Source of the DNA: an uncultured Prevotella sp.
GTDB taxonomy: Bacteria; Bacteroidota; Bacteroidia; Bacteroidales; Bacteroidaceae
NCBI GenBank assembly: GCA_944320355.1
Contig: CALUHC010000041.1
Span: forward strand, 1-64,000
Length of the DNA: 64,000 nucleotides
Direction of reading: 5' to 3'
Numbering within the stretch: the stretch's first letter is position 1; each line of letters begins with the position of its first letter. The translations under genes and the position numbers were made by a program. A model generated the notes under the pieces. It saw nothing but the letters and a program-made list of their open reading frames with translations, ran no database searches and had not been told where the DNA came from. Shown here one piece after another: positions 37,283 to 47,255 of this stretch.

Positions 37283-37321
37283 AGCGCGGGAGCCCGCCGT
37301 CAGAGGCCGGGCTACCGCGCT
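37283..37321 (-). terminator. Intrinsic terminator of the glycogen operon (minus strand)
   Basis: AGCGCGG and GAGCCCG pair with CGGGCT and CCGCGCT in a strong GC-rich stem. On the minus strand the stem is followed by TTGTTTTTTG, so it terminates the phosphorylase transcript. It also lies after the convergent DUF4369 gene. Confidence 0.75.
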
Positions 37322-37370
37322 ATTGCATTCGGCAAACTTCCAATGCCAATGCTGAGCCGCCAGACTGCCT

Positions 37371-39944
37371 TTACTTATATTCGGGCAGCACAAGCCACTT
37401 CACATAGCAGAAGTCCTGACGGTGAGGCAACTTCGAGTTCTTGGGATACATTCTGATGGCACCCTTGAACGAGCCTGCATTGTCAGCCTCAACTTTGCCC
37501 TCGAAAATGTAATTGTTGCCGTTATGCCCCACCACCTTGAGGGGGAACACGCTCGAAATGCAATCCTCATCGTCCTTTCCGTTCTTGAGCGAAATGAACT
37601 CCAGGCCTATGGCATCGTCGAGTCCCTGCTCGTCGATGACGTAGCGCACGGTATATTCCTTGCCGGTCTCGATGCCGCTCGACGGCGCATCCCACTCGGA
37701 AGAAACTACATTGATGGAGTCCCAGCGCTCTGCCACAGCCTCTTTCCAATGGGCTATCTCCTTGGCAAGGCGGTTATCGTCAGCCGACAGCTTCTTGAAG
37801 CGAGCCGCTTCCTTCTCATAGAACTTATGATAGTAGTCGTCCAATTGGCGCTTCATCGTATAATGAGGAGCAATCTGCGCGATAGAGTTCTTTATTACCT
37901 TTATCCAGCCTTCGCTGTAGCCCTTTTCATTCTTGTCATAATAGAGCGGAATGATTTCTCGCTCCAGCATGCTGTATATCGTGGCAGCGTCAAGCTGGTC
38001 CTGATAAGTCTGGTTCTGGTAAGTCCGTTTCTCTGTCAACGCCCATCCGGCACCCTCACGATAGCCTTCAAGCCACCATCCGTCGAGCACAGAGAGGTTC
38101 ACTACACCGTTCATCTCGGCCTTCTCGCCAGACGTTCCAGATGCCTCCAGCGGGCGCGTCGGGGTGTTCATCCAGATGTCAACGCCCGAAACCAGCCTGC
38201 GCGCAAGCTGATAGTCATAATCCTCAAGGAATATTATCTTGCCCAGGAACTCCGGCCTCTGGCTTATTTCATACACCTTCTTTATCAAGCCTTGCCCTGC
38301 GCCGTCGGCCGGGTGAGCCTTTCCGGCAAAAAGGAACTGCACCGGACGGTCCGGATTGTTGACTATTCTCTCAAGGCGTTCGATGTCGGTGAACAGCAAG
38401 TGAGCGCGCTTGTATGTGGCAAAGCGACGGCAGAAACCTATCATAAGAGCGTTGGGGTTGATGCGCTCAAGCAGCGACACAACTCTGGCGGGGTCGCCTT
38501 GATTCCTGAGCCACTTCTCCTTGAACTGTATGCGGATGTAGTCCACAAGCTTGTTCTTCAGCGCCATACGCGTGTCCCATATCTCGTCATCCGGCACATT
38601 GTATATGGCTTCCCAGATTTTCTGGTTGCTCTGGTCGCTCATGAACGAGTCATCGAAATACTTTGCGTACAACTTCCGCCATTCTGTGGCTGCCCACGTT
38701 GGCATATGAACGCCGTTGGTGACATAGCCCACGTGGTTTTCCTCAGGATAATAGCCCGTCCAGATGCTTGCGAACATCTTCTGGCTGACCCATCCGTGGA
38801 GCTTGCTCACGCCGTTGACCTCCTGGCAAGTGTTGCAGGCGAACACTGACATACAGAACTTCTCAGAGTGGTCGTTGGGATTGTTGCGCCCCATTCCGAT
38901 AAGCTCATCCCACGAAATGCCGAGCTTGGCGGGATATGCGCCCATATACTTCCCGAACAGTCCCTCATCAAAATAATCATGCCCGGCAGGCACAGGGGTG
39001 TGGACTGTGTAGAGAGACGACGCGCGCACCAACTCGATAGCCTCATTGAATGTCAGCCCGTTCTCCACGTAGTCACACAGACGCTGCAGGTTGCAGAGCG
39101 CGGCATGCCCCTCGTTGCAGTGGTAGATGTCTTTCTTGATGCCCATCTTCTTGAGCATCTGCACACCACCTATTCCGAGAAGAATCTCCTGCTTGAGACG
39201 GTTCTCCCAGTCACCGCCGTAGAGCGAGTGCGTGATGGGCTTGTCGAACTCAGAGTTCATCTCGTTGTCGGTATCAAGAAGGTAAAGCTTTATGCGGCCA
39301 ACATTGACCCTCCACACATAAGCGTGAACATAATAGTTTGGATAAGGAACGTCGACCACCAGCGGATTGCCGTCAGCGTCAAGCTCGCGCTCTATTGGCA
39401 AGAGGTTGAAGTTCTGGGCCTCGTACTTGGCTATCTGCTGCCCGTCCATGCTCAGCGACTGTGTGAAATAGCCATAGCGATAGAGGAAACCCACGGCACA
39501 CATATCCACATTGCTGTCTGACGCCTCCTTGAGATAGTCGCCGGCCAGCATTCCGAGGCCTCCGGAATAGATCTTCAAGACGTGGTTGAGACCATACTCC
39601 ATAGAGAAATAGGCCACCGAAGGACGCTTGCTGTCGGGCTTCACGTCCATGTATTTGCGGAAAAGCCCATAAACGTTCTTTATCTTCTTCATCAAGGCCT
39701 TGTCCTTCAGGATTTCTTCCTTGCGCTCATAGCTGAGCCTTTCGAGCAATAGCACCGGGTTGTGCCCCACCTTGCTGTAGAGCTCCGGAGACAGTTCCCT
39801 AAAGAGGTCGCGAGCCTCATAGTTCCACGACCACCACATATTATGGGCCAATTCGTCCAAGCACTTAAGCTGTTCCGGCATGACCGCCCTCACGTTCAAC
39901 TCAGTCCACTGGGGAACGTTCACGTAATCTGCTTTGATCTTCAT
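37371..39944 (-). CDS. glgP: Alpha-glucan (glycogen) phosphorylase, GT35 short type
   Basis: Releases glucose 1-phosphate from glycogen; PLP-dependent. 857 residues from the ATG at 39944, with a DUF3417 N-terminal domain ([18 protein letters not shown]) as in Thermotoga-type phosphorylases. The PLP site is [14 protein letters not shown] with the Lys in GEK. Oddity: most relatives have GMK or GNMK there. [13 protein letters not shown] marks the substrate region. It follows glycogen synthase by 31 bases on the same strand, so synthesis and breakdown are co-transcribed. Confidence 0.93.
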   Translation of the reverse strand: MKIKADYVNVPQWTELNVRAVMPEQLKCLDELAHNMWWSWNYEARDLFRELSPELYSKVGHNPVLLLERLSYERKEEILKDKALMKKIKNVYGLFRKYMDVKPDSKRPSVAYFSMEYGLNHVLKIYSGGLGMLAGDYLKEASDSNVDMCAVGFLYRYGYFTQSLSMDGQQIAKYEAQNFNLLPIERELDADGNPLVVDVPYPNYYVHAYVWRVNVGRIKLYLLDTDNEMNSEFDKPITHSLYGGDWENRLKQEILLGIGGVQMLKKMGIKKDIYHCNEGHAALCNLQRLCDYVENGLTFNEAIELVRASSLYTVHTPVPAGHDYFDEGLFGKYMGAYPAKLGISWDELIGMGRNNPNDHSEKFCMSVFACNTCQEVNGVSKLHGWVSQKMFASIWTGYYPEENHVGYVTNGVHMPTWAATEWRKLYAKYFDDSFMSDQSNQKIWEAIYNVPDDEIWDTRMALKNKLVDYIRIQFKEKWLRNQGDPARVVSLLERINPNALMIGFCRRFATYKRAHLLFTDIERLERIVNNPDRPVQFLFAGKAHPADGAGQGLIKKVYEISQRPEFLGKIIFLEDYDYQLARRLVSGVDIWMNTPTRPLEASGTSGEKAEMNGVVNLSVLDGWWLEGYREGAGWALTEKRTYQNQTYQDQLDAATIYSMLEREIIPLYYDKNEKGYSEGWIKVIKNSIAQIAPHYTMKRQLDDYYHKFYEKEAARFKKLSADDNRLAKEIAHWKEAVAERWDSINVVSSEWDAPSSGIETGKEYTVRYVIDEQGLDDAIGLEFISLKNGKDDEDCISSVFPLKVVGHNGNNYIFEGKVEADNAGSFKGAIRMYPKNSKLPHRQDFCYVKWLVLPEYK

Positions 39945-39975
39945 ATTCTGTTGTTTAGATAAATTTGCCTTTTCA

Positions 39976-41637
39976 TTATTTCTTCTTGCGCTCTTCCGCC
40001 TTGGCCAGAGCCATGTCGTAAGCGTCAAGGTAATACTTTATGAACTCGCTCCAGAGAGCTTGCTTCGACAGAGCGTCAGCGTTGGCTCGCGCAGCCACCC
40101 TCTGTTCCTCTGTCCAGTTGGAATATTCGGCCACGGCATCCTTGATGCTGTCGGCCACCTCAGAATAGTTATAGTCCGTGCGGTGAATCACTTTCACGCC
40201 GTCAGCCAGCTCGCCATAATGCCCGATACGGCTGTTGGCCCAAAGGCCGAAACCAGAAAGGTCGGTTGTGATGCACGGCACCTTGAAGGCGATGGCCTCA
40301 AGCGGGGTGTAACCCCACGGCTCGTAATACGAAGGATAGATGCAAAGGTCGTTGCCGAGTATTATGTCGTAGTATGACATATTGAGTATTCCGTCGTGCC
40401 CGTCGAGATAACATGGCAGGAAAATCACCTTCACCGGATCCTCGCGGCGGTTCTGCATATTGTAATACTTCAGCATATCGAGCACCTGGTCATGGCTTAT
40501 GTTGTGTAGCCAGTGGGTCACTTGCGGCACGTCGAGCGGCGTATTGTAATCTCCGCCGCCAGCCAGCCGTTCCTGCAAGTCCTTGCGTGGCTCGCCCACC
40601 CAGCCCGGCACTTCGATGAAAGCCACCACCTTCTTGCCCAGCTCCTTGTCGCGCAGCAGCCGGTTCATGGCCTCTATGTAGACATCGACGCCCTTGTTGC
40701 GGAACTCGTAGCGCCCGCTGGTGGACACTATGAGTGTGTCGTCGTCCATGCGCTCGCCCAACAGCGCGCCGGCCACGTCGAGCAACCGCCGCCGGGCCAG
40801 CCTGCGCTTCTCGGCGAACAAAGGCTCCGACGGCACGAAACTGTTGTCGAAACCGTTTGGCAGCACGAAGTCAACCGGCTTGTCGAGCAGCTCCCTGCAC
40901 TCGTTGGCCGTTATCTCGCTCACCGTCGTGAAGCAGTCCACGTGCCATGCCGTCTGCTTCTCTATCGAGTGCTTGCTCTGCATATTCAGCTCTCCGGCCA
41001 TCTGGTCGCCGTTATAGGCGAACAGATAGTCGTAAAGCGGCTTCATGTTGCCGGCTATGCTGCGCCCTATGCTCGTTGCGTGGGTGGTAAAGAGGGTGCC
41101 AATCTGCGGAAGCCTATTGTTGATGTAGAGCAGGCCGAGCCCCGTCATCCACTCGTTGCCATGATAGACCACGCGGTCTGCCTCTGTCAGGCAGTTGTTG
41201 TAAAAGCTCTCAACAACCAGCGCGGCGGCATAAGAGAACATGGATGCCTCGTCGTAATCGCCGTATGCGTGGAGACTGTCCACGCCGTAGTGCTCCCACA
41301 ACCAGGCATACAGCTCGTTCTTTCCTGAATAATAGGGCTTGAAGTCCACGAGCACCGTGACCGGCTCGCCAGGAACCAGCCAACGCCCCACCCTGACGTG
41401 CAGCCCAGACTCTGCAGCCTTGCCACGCCATTCGGCAAACAACGATGTGTCCTCACTGAAATATTCCGACTGGACTTCTCCCCCGAAATCTGGTCCGATG
41501 AATATAATCCTGTCGCGCATCATGCCTTGAAGGGTCTTTGCCCGCGTTGAAAGAACAGTATATATGCCACCAACTTTATTGCATACCTCCCAACTTGACT
41601 CAAACACATAGTCGGGAGACAGTTTTCCTTTTCCCAT
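39976..41637 (-). CDS. Glycogen synthase (GT3, eukaryote-like type)
   Basis: 553 residues starting [18 protein letters not shown]; the ATG at 41637 is supported by the TACATTTG box (41666-41659) just upstream. [44 protein letters not shown] and the C-terminal [18 protein letters not shown] belong to the eukaryote-like GT3 synthase common in Bacteroidota, not the GlgA type. It probably uses UDP-glucose. First gene of the synthase-phosphorylase operon. Confidence 0.9.
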   Translation of the reverse strand: MGKGKLSPDYVFESSWEVCNKVGGIYTVLSTRAKTLQGMMRDRIIFIGPDFGGEVQSEYFSEDTSLFAEWRGKAAESGLHVRVGRWLVPGEPVTVLVDFKPYYSGKNELYAWLWEHYGVDSLHAYGDYDEASMFSYAAALVVESFYNNCLTEADRVVYHGNEWMTGLGLLYINNRLPQIGTLFTTHATSIGRSIAGNMKPLYDYLFAYNGDQMAGELNMQSKHSIEKQTAWHVDCFTTVSEITANECRELLDKPVDFVLPNGFDNSFVPSEPLFAEKRRLARRRLLDVAGALLGERMDDDTLIVSTSGRYEFRNKGVDVYIEAMNRLLRDKELGKKVVAFIEVPGWVGEPRKDLQERLAGGGDYNTPLDVPQVTHWLHNISHDQVLDMLKYYNMQNRREDPVKVIFLPCYLDGHDGILNMSYYDIILGNDLCIYPSYYEPWGYTPLEAIAFKVPCITTDLSGFGLWANSRIGHYGELADGVKVIHRTDYNYSEVADSIKDAVAEYSNWTEEQRVAARANADALSKQALWSEFIKYYLDAYDMALAKAEERKKK

Positions 41638-41739
41638 ACATTTAGTTTTATGCGAGCGCAAATGTAATAAAAACTTAGGACATTCCAAATAAAAAAACGC
41701 ACAATCTTCCGAAAGTGTGCCATTTAATGACTTTGATTA

Positions 41740-41880
41740 ACCCATCATCCAAAAATGTTTTTGGCTGACTATCAATGTGCAAGCCCGTTTTCGTGGCGCC
41801 AAACGCAGCCATGCCATGACTTCTCGGCGGCATGAAACAGCGGCTTTGATTTCTGACATAAAAAGGCCATTCGCCTCGCC
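41740..41880. other. Non-coding stretch with possible decayed repeat
   Basis: No gene. TTGGCTGACTATCAATGTGCAAG (about 41761) resembles the family R side motif, followed by CGTTTT and GCCAAACGC pieces. This may be a decayed R copy next to R5, but the 22-bp register is not preserved. Confidence 0.3.
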
Positions 41881-41884
41881 CCAC

Positions 41885-42025
41885 ATAACCACTTGACTGT
41901 CAGCACATTGAGAAACAGGCCATTTCGCAGTGCGAAACGGCACATTTCAGGCGACAAAACGACCCGTTTTGGAACGCGAAACGGCACATATCGCAGGCCG
42001 AAACGCCAACCTTTGATTTTTGGCA
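41885..42025 (-). repeat. Family R repeat, copy R5
   Basis: Units begin at 41913, 41935, 41957, 41979 and 42001, five in exact 22-bp register. On the left (reverse orientation) is ACCACTTGACTGTCAGCAC, the side motif. The right end TTTGATTTTTGGCACAC matches the outer end of other copies. It lies between the divergent glycogen synthase and dehydrogenase genes; family A copy A3 begins 53 bases later. Confidence 0.8.
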
Positions 42026-42077
42026 CACGCAGCACCACCTGCAAAGGACGCTGCACGGCGACAACCAGAATGGGGCT

Positions 42078-42237
42078 GTGTCAAAATGTAGTTGAAAGGA
42101 GTTAACCGAAGTCAGACGCCCTATCGGTCGCCGAAAGTTAACGGACAATGGCCTGGAAATCAGCAACAAAACATACGTCTGTAACTCCAGATTACTTCGG
42201 GCGAAGCCCCAAACTCCAGTTAACTCCATTCTGACAC
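42078..42237. repeat. Family A repeat, copy A3 (160 bp)
   Basis: GTGTCAAAATGTAGTTGAAA at the left, TTAACTCCATTCTGACAC at the right, and inside CGGTCGCCGAAAGTTAACGG, AACAAAACATACGTCTG and TTCGGGCGAAGCCCCAAA. It is the inverse orientation of A2. No coding capacity. Confidence 0.8.
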
Positions 42238-42317
42238 AGCCTCTAATGCCATACCCGCCAATTTCAAAAAGGCTGTTAACGGAAGCATTTCATAACCGTA
42301 AATACGTATGTTTGCAT

Positions 42318-42464
42318 TAACTTTGCATAAAATATGCTGCACTCGGGCAATTGCGAACAAGTTCGCTTGCCGCCCGTTTGCGTCATCTTTAACATAAGGC
42401 AAACTGCGCCTGTGCCGATTACGGGGGCGCTTGGACTATATATTCACGACAAAAACAGACGACA
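42318..42464 (+). promoter_or_regulatory. Family P promoter-leader module upstream of the dehydrogenase gene
   Basis: TAACTTTG (42318-42325), then ATGCTGCACTCGGGCAATTG, the palindrome GCGAACAAGTTCGC and CGCCCGTTTGCG. This arrangement recurs in front of five other genes (see findings). The transcript would carry a leader of about 130 nt with the GCGAA/TTCGC hairpin near its 5' end. Confidence 0.65.
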
Positions 42465-43358
42465 ATGAAGAAGTTTAGAAAAATTGTGGCCATAGAGCCT
42501 GTGGGACTGGAGCCGTGGGCTGTGGAGCGGTTGCACGGCATGGCAGACAGCGTGGTGATGCACGACGACATTCCACATGGAGCAGACGAGGTGGTGGGCC
42601 GCATCGGCGATGCCGACGGGGTGTTGCTCAGCTGGACGACAAACCTCACCGGCGATATGCTGGCGCGATGCAAGGAAGTGCGTTATGTGGGTATGTGCTG
42701 CTCGCTCTATTCGCCCGAGAGCGCCAACGTTGACATCCGCTTTGCCGAGGCTCACGGCATAACGGTTACGGGAATACGCGACTACGGCGACGAGGGAGTG
42801 GTGGAATACGTGGTTAGCGCGCTCGTCAGGCGGCTCCACGGGTTCGGCATGGAGCCGTGGCTTGGCGAGCCGAGCGAGATAACAGGGCTTAAAGTAGGCG
42901 TTGTCGGCCTCGGCAAGTCGGGCGGGATGATAGCCGACGCGATGCGGTTCTTCGGCGCTGATGTGGCCTACTTCGCCCGCAGCGAGAAGCCGGCGGCCGC
43001 AGCCAAGGGCTACAAGTTTATGCCACTGGGAGACCTGCTGGAGTGGAGCGACGCGGTGTTCTGCTGCCTGAACAAGAACACGGTGCTGCTTGGCGACGCG
43101 GATTTTGCCCGCCTGGGCAACCACAAACTGCTGTTCAACACCGGACTTTCGCCCGCGTGGGAGGAAGAAGCATTTGCGCGCTGGATAGAAGGCGACAACG
43201 CTTGTTACTGCGACACGGTGGGAGCACTCGGCGGCACGCGCTTCCTCGACCATCCCCACGTGCGCTGTGCCGGTGTGTCCACAGGCCGCACACGACAGGC
43301 TTCGGTGCGGCTCAGCGAGAAAGTGCTGGCCAACCTGGAGGCGTTTTTGAGAAGTTAA
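42465..43358 (+). CDS. D-isomer 2-hydroxyacid dehydrogenase-like protein lacking usual catalytic residues
   Basis: 297 residues. A Rossmann domain (VGVVGLGKSGGMIADAMRFF) sits inside a flavodoxin-like catalytic domain as in PGDH/D-LDH proteins. But the usual active-site pieces do not read normally: in place of INxARG there is LFNTGLSPAW (no Arg), and no PHxxG His is evident near the C terminus (DHPHVRCAGVSTGRTR). So NAD binding is likely but classical dehydrogenase chemistry is doubtful. It stands alone behind a family P promoter. Confidence 0.7.
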   Translation: MKKFRKIVAIEPVGLEPWAVERLHGMADSVVMHDDIPHGADEVVGRIGDADGVLLSWTTNLTGDMLARCKEVRYVGMCCSLYSPESANVDIRFAEAHGITVTGIRDYGDEGVVEYVVSALVRRLHGFGMEPWLGEPSEITGLKVGVVGLGKSGGMIADAMRFFGADVAYFARSEKPAAAAKGYKFMPLGDLLEWSDAVFCCLNKNTVLLGDADFARLGNHKLLFNTGLSPAWEEEAFARWIEGDNACYCDTVGALGGTRFLDHPHVRCAGVSTGRTRQASVRLSEKVLANLEAFLRS

Positions 43359-43369
43359 GAGGGCGTTTG

Positions 43370-43556
43370 AAAAGGAGTTACAAGGAGCTAAAAAAGGAGT
43401 TACAAGGAGTTATAGGGAGTAAGAAGGAGTTATAAGGAGTAAGAAGGAGTTAGAGGACGTATGTTAGGCTGTTTTATATGGCCATTGCTCAATCACGAAG
43501 CATACGTCTTCTAACTCCTTCTAACTCCTCCTGACTCCCTATAACTCCTTCAATCG
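43370..43556. repeat. GGAGTTA tandem repeats forming a long inverted repeat
   Basis: The left part repeats AGGAGTTA or AGGAGTAAG about eight times (43370-43455); the right part is its inverse (CTAACTCC, ATAACTCC). The inner arms GAGTTAGAGGACGTATG (43447-43463) and CATACGTCTTCTAACTC (43501-43517) differ at one base; the loop is 37 bases. It lies exactly between convergent genes. The ACGTATG and GGAGTTA words also occur in family A. Confidence 0.7.
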
Positions 43557-44360
43557 TTACACAAACACCACTGGCGAGGCGATGTTGCGCAGCGTGCTCA
43601 CAACTGACCACGCGGCTATCTCGGCCGTGGAGCTGTAGACATCGACCACGGCGCGCACCTGCTCGTTCCTTATCTCGACGCGCTGTGTGTCGCCCTTGAA
43701 GCCGGGTGTCGATTGTATGGACACCTTCATGCGTTCCGGTCCTACCGAAGCCCTTGCCGCGGCCACGGTCACATTGACCTTGGTGGGGAATAGTTTTATG
43801 GCCTCCGAGGCCGTTCCGCTGAACACTGTGCGGCGTTCGGTCTGCAGCGAGTCGTCATATACGGGTGTGCCTCTCAGCGCGTCTGGGCCTTTCTCGTTGA
43901 AGAACTCGGCCGAAGCGCCACCCATCAGCGCCGCCGTCTGCAGCACGTCAAACCCTCCCGTGGCTCCCGACACCACGTAGAGACGGCTGCCATGCTCGCG
44001 GGCAGTGCGCATCACATCGGCATAAAAGGCATCGTCGGCCAGCGCACCTATCGACAGGCACACCACCGAAATGCCAGCCTGCAGTGCCGGCAAGGCCCAC
44101 TGCCGCAGTGCGGCGGGCGCTGCTGCCTCGACGAGGAAGTCGGGACGGAGGGCCAGCAGGTCATCGAACGTGCGGGCAACGGTGCATCTCCTGCCGCCGT
44201 CACCAAGCTCGCGGGCAAGTGCTTCGGCCTTGCCCACAGTGCGCGAGAACAGTGCCGTCAGCTCGTATCCGGGCAGAAAGCCGGAGGCTGCGGCGCGAGC
44301 CACGATGCAGCCCAGCTTGCCGCATCCGGCTATGGCCAGTGTCTTGACTTGTGTTTCCAT
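43557..44360 (-). CDS. L-aspartate dehydrogenase (NadX-type)
   Basis: 267 residues: Rossmann start TLAIAGCGKLGCIVARAAA, then VEAAAPAALRQWALPAL and VNVTVAAARASVGPERMKV, matching the aspartate dehydrogenase family that makes iminoaspartate for NAD synthesis or runs in reverse for ammonia assimilation. The usual catalytic His region (SGAIxGLD in relatives) reads SGATGGFD here. It follows the FabK/NMO-like gene by 10 bases on the same strand, so the two are one operon. No nadA or nadC is nearby. Confidence 0.8.
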   Translation of the reverse strand: METQVKTLAIAGCGKLGCIVARAAASGFLPGYELTALFSRTVGKAEALARELGDGGRRCTVARTFDDLLALRPDFLVEAAAPAALRQWALPALQAGISVVCLSIGALADDAFYADVMRTAREHGSRLYVVSGATGGFDVLQTAALMGGASAEFFNEKGPDALRGTPVYDDSLQTERRTVFSGTASEAIKLFPTKVNVTVAAARASVGPERMKVSIQSTPGFKGDTQRVEIRNEQVRAVVDVYSSTAEIAAWSVVSTLRNIASPVVFV

Positions 44361-44370
44361 CGCGGGCGCA

Positions 44371-45318
44371 CTAAATGAAGTCGTTTTCAGTTATGGCTTT
44401 CTTGGCCTCAGAGTATTCCGCCATGAGCCTTTCCATCACCGTTGCGGTGGGTTCCACGGCCTTGATGGCCGATGCTATCTGCCCTATTTCCAGTTCGCCG
44501 CCGTCCACATCGCCCTCAAAGATGCCGCGTTTTGTCGATGCCTTGCCGAGGATGCCGCGCAGCTCGTCGGCCTCCGCGCCGCGGCTCTCGGCCTCGGCCA
44601 CTTTGTCGTAGAGAGCGTTCTTTACCAACCGGCTGGGCGAAATCTTCTTTAGGCACAGCATGGTGTCGCCCTCTTCGAGTGCTATGCACCGCTGCTTGAA
44701 CGCCTCCGAGGCCGAGCTCTCTGCCGTGAGGGCGAAGAGCGTGCCTGCCTGCACGCCCTCGGCACCGAGCGCCATGGCCGCCAGCATGGCCTGTCCGCTG
44801 CCTATCCCGCCCGCGGCGACGAGCGGCAGCGACGTGGCGCGGCGCACCTGGGGTATCAGGGTGAGCGTGGTCGTCTCCTCACGCCCGTTGTGTCCGCCCG
44901 CCTCGAAGCCCTCGGCAACCACGGCATCTACCCCGGCTTCCTCACACTTGCGCGCAAACTTGCTGCTCGACACCACGTGAGCCACCTTGATACCGGCCTC
45001 ATGGAGGCGCGCGGTGTACTTCTTCGGACTGCCGGCCGAGGTGAACACAATCTTCACTCCCTCGCCGATGAGTATGTCTATGAGCCTGTCTATCTCGGGA
45101 TACATCAGCGGCACGTTGACGCCCCAGGGCTTGTCGGTGGCCGCTTTCATCTTGTTTATGTGCTCAATGAGCGTCTCGGGGTGCATGGAACCGGCCCCGA
45201 GCAGGCCCAGTCCGCCAGCGTTGCTCACTGCGGAGGCCAGACGCCAGCCGCTGCACCACACCATTCCGCCTTGGATTATCGGATAGCGGATGCCGAAAAG
45301 ATTGCATATTCTGTTCAT
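44371..45318 (-). CDS. FMN-dependent nitronate monooxygenase / FabK-like enoyl-ACP reductase
   Basis: 315 residues of the NMO/FabK TIM barrel: YPIIQGGMVWCSGWRLASAV at the start, AEGFEAGGHNG (a FabK-like hallmark), and the FMN phosphate loop LVAAGGIGSGQAMLAAMALG. The family contains true enoyl-ACP reductases and nitronate oxidases, and motif reading cannot settle which this is; EGFEAGGHNG leans to FabK. Two minus-strand TATCTTTG boxes (45424-45417 and 45358-45351) flank a family P module upstream. Confidence 0.8.
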   Translation of the reverse strand: MNRICNLFGIRYPIIQGGMVWCSGWRLASAVSNAGGLGLLGAGSMHPETLIEHINKMKAATDKPWGVNVPLMYPEIDRLIDILIGEGVKIVFTSAGSPKKYTARLHEAGIKVAHVVSSSKFARKCEEAGVDAVVAEGFEAGGHNGREETTTLTLIPQVRRATSLPLVAAGGIGSGQAMLAAMALGAEGVQAGTLFALTAESSASEAFKQRCIALEEGDTMLCLKKISPSRLVKNALYDKVAEAESRGAEADELRGILGKASTKRGIFEGDVDGGELEIGQIASAIKAVEPTATVMERLMAEYSEAKKAITENDFI

Positions 45319-45344
45319 TGTCTGCTTGTTTTTTGTTGTGGAAA

Positions 45345-45430
45345 CTTGTACAAAGATATGGCAAACGAGCGGAAAGAGAACTTGTTCTCAATTTCCTGAG
45401 TGCAGCATATCTTCTACAAAGATAGGCAAA
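45345..45430 (-). promoter_or_regulatory. Family P promoter-leader module upstream of the FabK/NMO-like gene
   Basis: On the minus strand: TATCTTTG (45424-45417), ATATGCTGCACTCAGGAAAT, the palindrome GAGAACAAGTTCTC, CCGCTCGTTTGCC, then a second TATCTTTG (45358-45351). Two possible starts 66 bases apart. Confidence 0.65.
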
Positions 45431-45486
45431 AAGTTCTGTCCGGCAAAGTCTTTACGTTTAAATCAGCTCTGCGTGTGCCTGTTTCG

Positions 45487-46401
45487 TCACGATATGATGG
45501 CGGCCAATAGCGGGATGCTGAGCACGGACAGCAGCGTGGAGAGAAATGTTCCCTGTGTCATTATGGTCTCGTCGCGGCCGTATTTCATGCAGAACATAGT
45601 GCCGAACGAGGCCACGGGCATACCGATGAGCACGGCGTTGATGGCCGATATATGCCTGTCGGCACCGAGAAACGCCATTAGGTAATATATGCCCACGGGC
45701 AGTATGAGAAGGCGGAAGACGCACGTTATGTATATGGGCAGGCTGCCCGCCATGCGGCGGAGAGGCATCGCGGCTATGCTCGACCCTATGACGAGCAGCG
45801 CCGACGGCACAGTCATGCCGCCGAGCAGCGTGAAAGGCTGCGCTATCACCTCTGGAGCGCGCCAGCCCGCGGCCACTATGAGTATCGAAACGTAGGTGGC
45901 CACCATGGCCGGAGAATAGAGCAGCTGCCACCGGAAGCCGCCTTTCTTCTGCCCGGTGACGAACATTATGCCCCAGACAAATATGGTGAGCGTGTTCGGA
46001 GCGTTGAGTATGCAGGCGTAGAATATGGAACTCTGCCCGAAGATGGAGCCGATGATGGGGTAGCCGATGAAGCCAACGTTGGCGAAGGTGAGCATGAAAC
46101 TGTACATACCGCGGTCCTCGCGCCTCACCGGGAGACATCTCGGTATGACGTAGGCGAGGGCTATCAGCACCGCGTATGTGAGTATGCCGACACCCAGCAG
46201 CGGAAGTATGTGGCTGCGGTCGGGCATGGTGTCGCCCATCGTCGATGATATGATGAGGCACGGGCAGGTGAGTTGGATAACAAAATTAGACAGCCGTTTG
46301 TCGAACTCGCCGCCCATAAGGCCGCACTTGCGGGCGGCAAAACCGGCTATGACAATGAGGAAAAGGACAACCATCTGGGTTGCCACGGATTCTATGTCCA
46401 T
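45487..46401 (-). CDS. AEC family transporter (auxin efflux carrier type)
   Basis: 304 residues with about ten hydrophobic segments in two repeats (VVLFLIVIAGFAARKCGLM, HILPLLGVGILTYAVLIALAY, FMLTFANVGFIGYPIIGSIFG, and others). The FANVGFIGYP motif with the first crossover helix is typical of AEC carriers, which export or exchange small organic acids or amino acids. Substrate unknown. A minus-strand TACTTTTG box (46435-46428) serves it, back to back with the DUF554 gene promoter. Confidence 0.88.
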   Translation of the reverse strand: MDIESVATQMVVLFLIVIAGFAARKCGLMGGEFDKRLSNFVIQLTCPCLIISSTMGDTMPDRSHILPLLGVGILTYAVLIALAYVIPRCLPVRREDRGMYSFMLTFANVGFIGYPIIGSIFGQSSIFYACILNAPNTLTIFVWGIMFVTGQKKGGFRWQLLYSPAMVATYVSILIVAAGWRAPEVIAQPFTLLGGMTVPSALLVIGSSIAAMPLRRMAGSLPIYITCVFRLLILPVGIYYLMAFLGADRHISAINAVLIGMPVASFGTMFCMKYGRDETIMTQGTFLSTLLSVLSIPLLAAIIS

Positions 46402-46427
46402 ATTGCTTCGTGCTTGTTTTCAGCCCG

Positions 46428-46530
46428 CAAAAGTAGTGTTTTTTCGCGAAACGTGGCATCGAGGCACGGTTAAAATCGGGCGATATGCGAAATATTGCTT
46501 ACTTTTGCAGCAGCAAACACAGACTGAAAG
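46428..46530. promoter_or_regulatory. Divergent promoters of the AEC transporter and DUF554 genes
   Basis: Minus strand TACTTTTG (46435-46428); plus strand TACTTTTG (46500-46507). The two are identical boxes 64 bases apart, so a shared regulator could act on both. Confidence 0.6.
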
Positions 46531-47229
46531 ATGATAGGAACGATAGTGAACACGTGCGCCATAATAGCCGGAACGATAATAGGCACGGTGCTGAACCGCG
46601 GGATAAAGGAGAAGTATAAGGCAGTACTGTACAACGGCCTGGGGCTGGCCAGCCTTATGATAGGGCTCAACGCCTCGATAACCAACCTGCCCAAGAGCCG
46701 CTTCCCGGTGCTGTTCATACTGGCACTGGCCGTAGGCGGAGTGGCAGGAACGGCCTTGGACATAGACGGAAGGTTTCACCGCATGGTGGAACGGAGGGCC
46801 AAGCACACCGGCGGGCGCAGCCTTGCCGACGGCCTTTCGACGGCAATCCTGCTCTATTGCATAGGTCCGTTGTCAATGCTCGGCCCCGTTATAAGCGCGC
46901 TCAACGGCGACAATACGTTCCTGTTCACCAACGCCACGCTCGACTTTGTGTCCTCAACGGTGTTCGCTTCGACCTATGGCATCGGCATGGTGCTGGCCGC
47001 CCCGGTGCTGTTTTGCTGGCAGGGACTGTTCTATCTCGTGGCCGAGATATCGAGCTCTGCCGTAAGCGACGCGCTCATGGCAGAGCTTCTGATAGTAGGC
47101 GGACTGATGATTACTGGCAGCGGGCTGTCGTTGCTCGGCATAAAAGACTGCAAGACGCTCAACCTGCTGCCGTCGCTCCTGGTGCCGGTGGTGTGGTTTG
47201 CCGTGGCATCGTTGCTCGGAATGGGCTGA
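46531..47229 (+). CDS. DUF554 family membrane protein
   Basis: 232 residues, six or seven hydrophobic segments (IVNTCAIIAGTIIGTVL, LFILALAVGGVAGTALDI, AILLYCIGPLSMLGPVI, VFASTYGIGMVLAAPVLF, ELLIVGGLMITGSGLSLL and LLPSLLVPVVWFAVASLLG). It matches the YdfK/DUF554 family, possibly small-molecule transport; function unproven. Adjacent and divergent to an AEC carrier. Confidence 0.85.
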   Translation: MIGTIVNTCAIIAGTIIGTVLNRGIKEKYKAVLYNGLGLASLMIGLNASITNLPKSRFPVLFILALAVGGVAGTALDIDGRFHRMVERRAKHTGGRSLADGLSTAILLYCIGPLSMLGPVISALNGDNTFLFTNATLDFVSSTVFASTYGIGMVLAAPVLFCWQGLFYLVAEISSSAVSDALMAELLIVGGLMITGSGLSLLGIKDCKTLNLLPSLLVPVVWFAVASLLGMG

Positions 47230-47255
47230 GACGGGGCGCAAGCAGTCCGGCATAA

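Noticed and set aside
37422..38849. Long open frame antisense to the phosphorylase gene
   Set aside because: Same reason: the phosphorylase is intact with its PLP site on the minus strand.
45458..46261. Open frame in another phase over the AEC transporter
   Set aside because: The alternative translation is Arg/His-rich with no membrane pattern; the AEC frame has clear helices.
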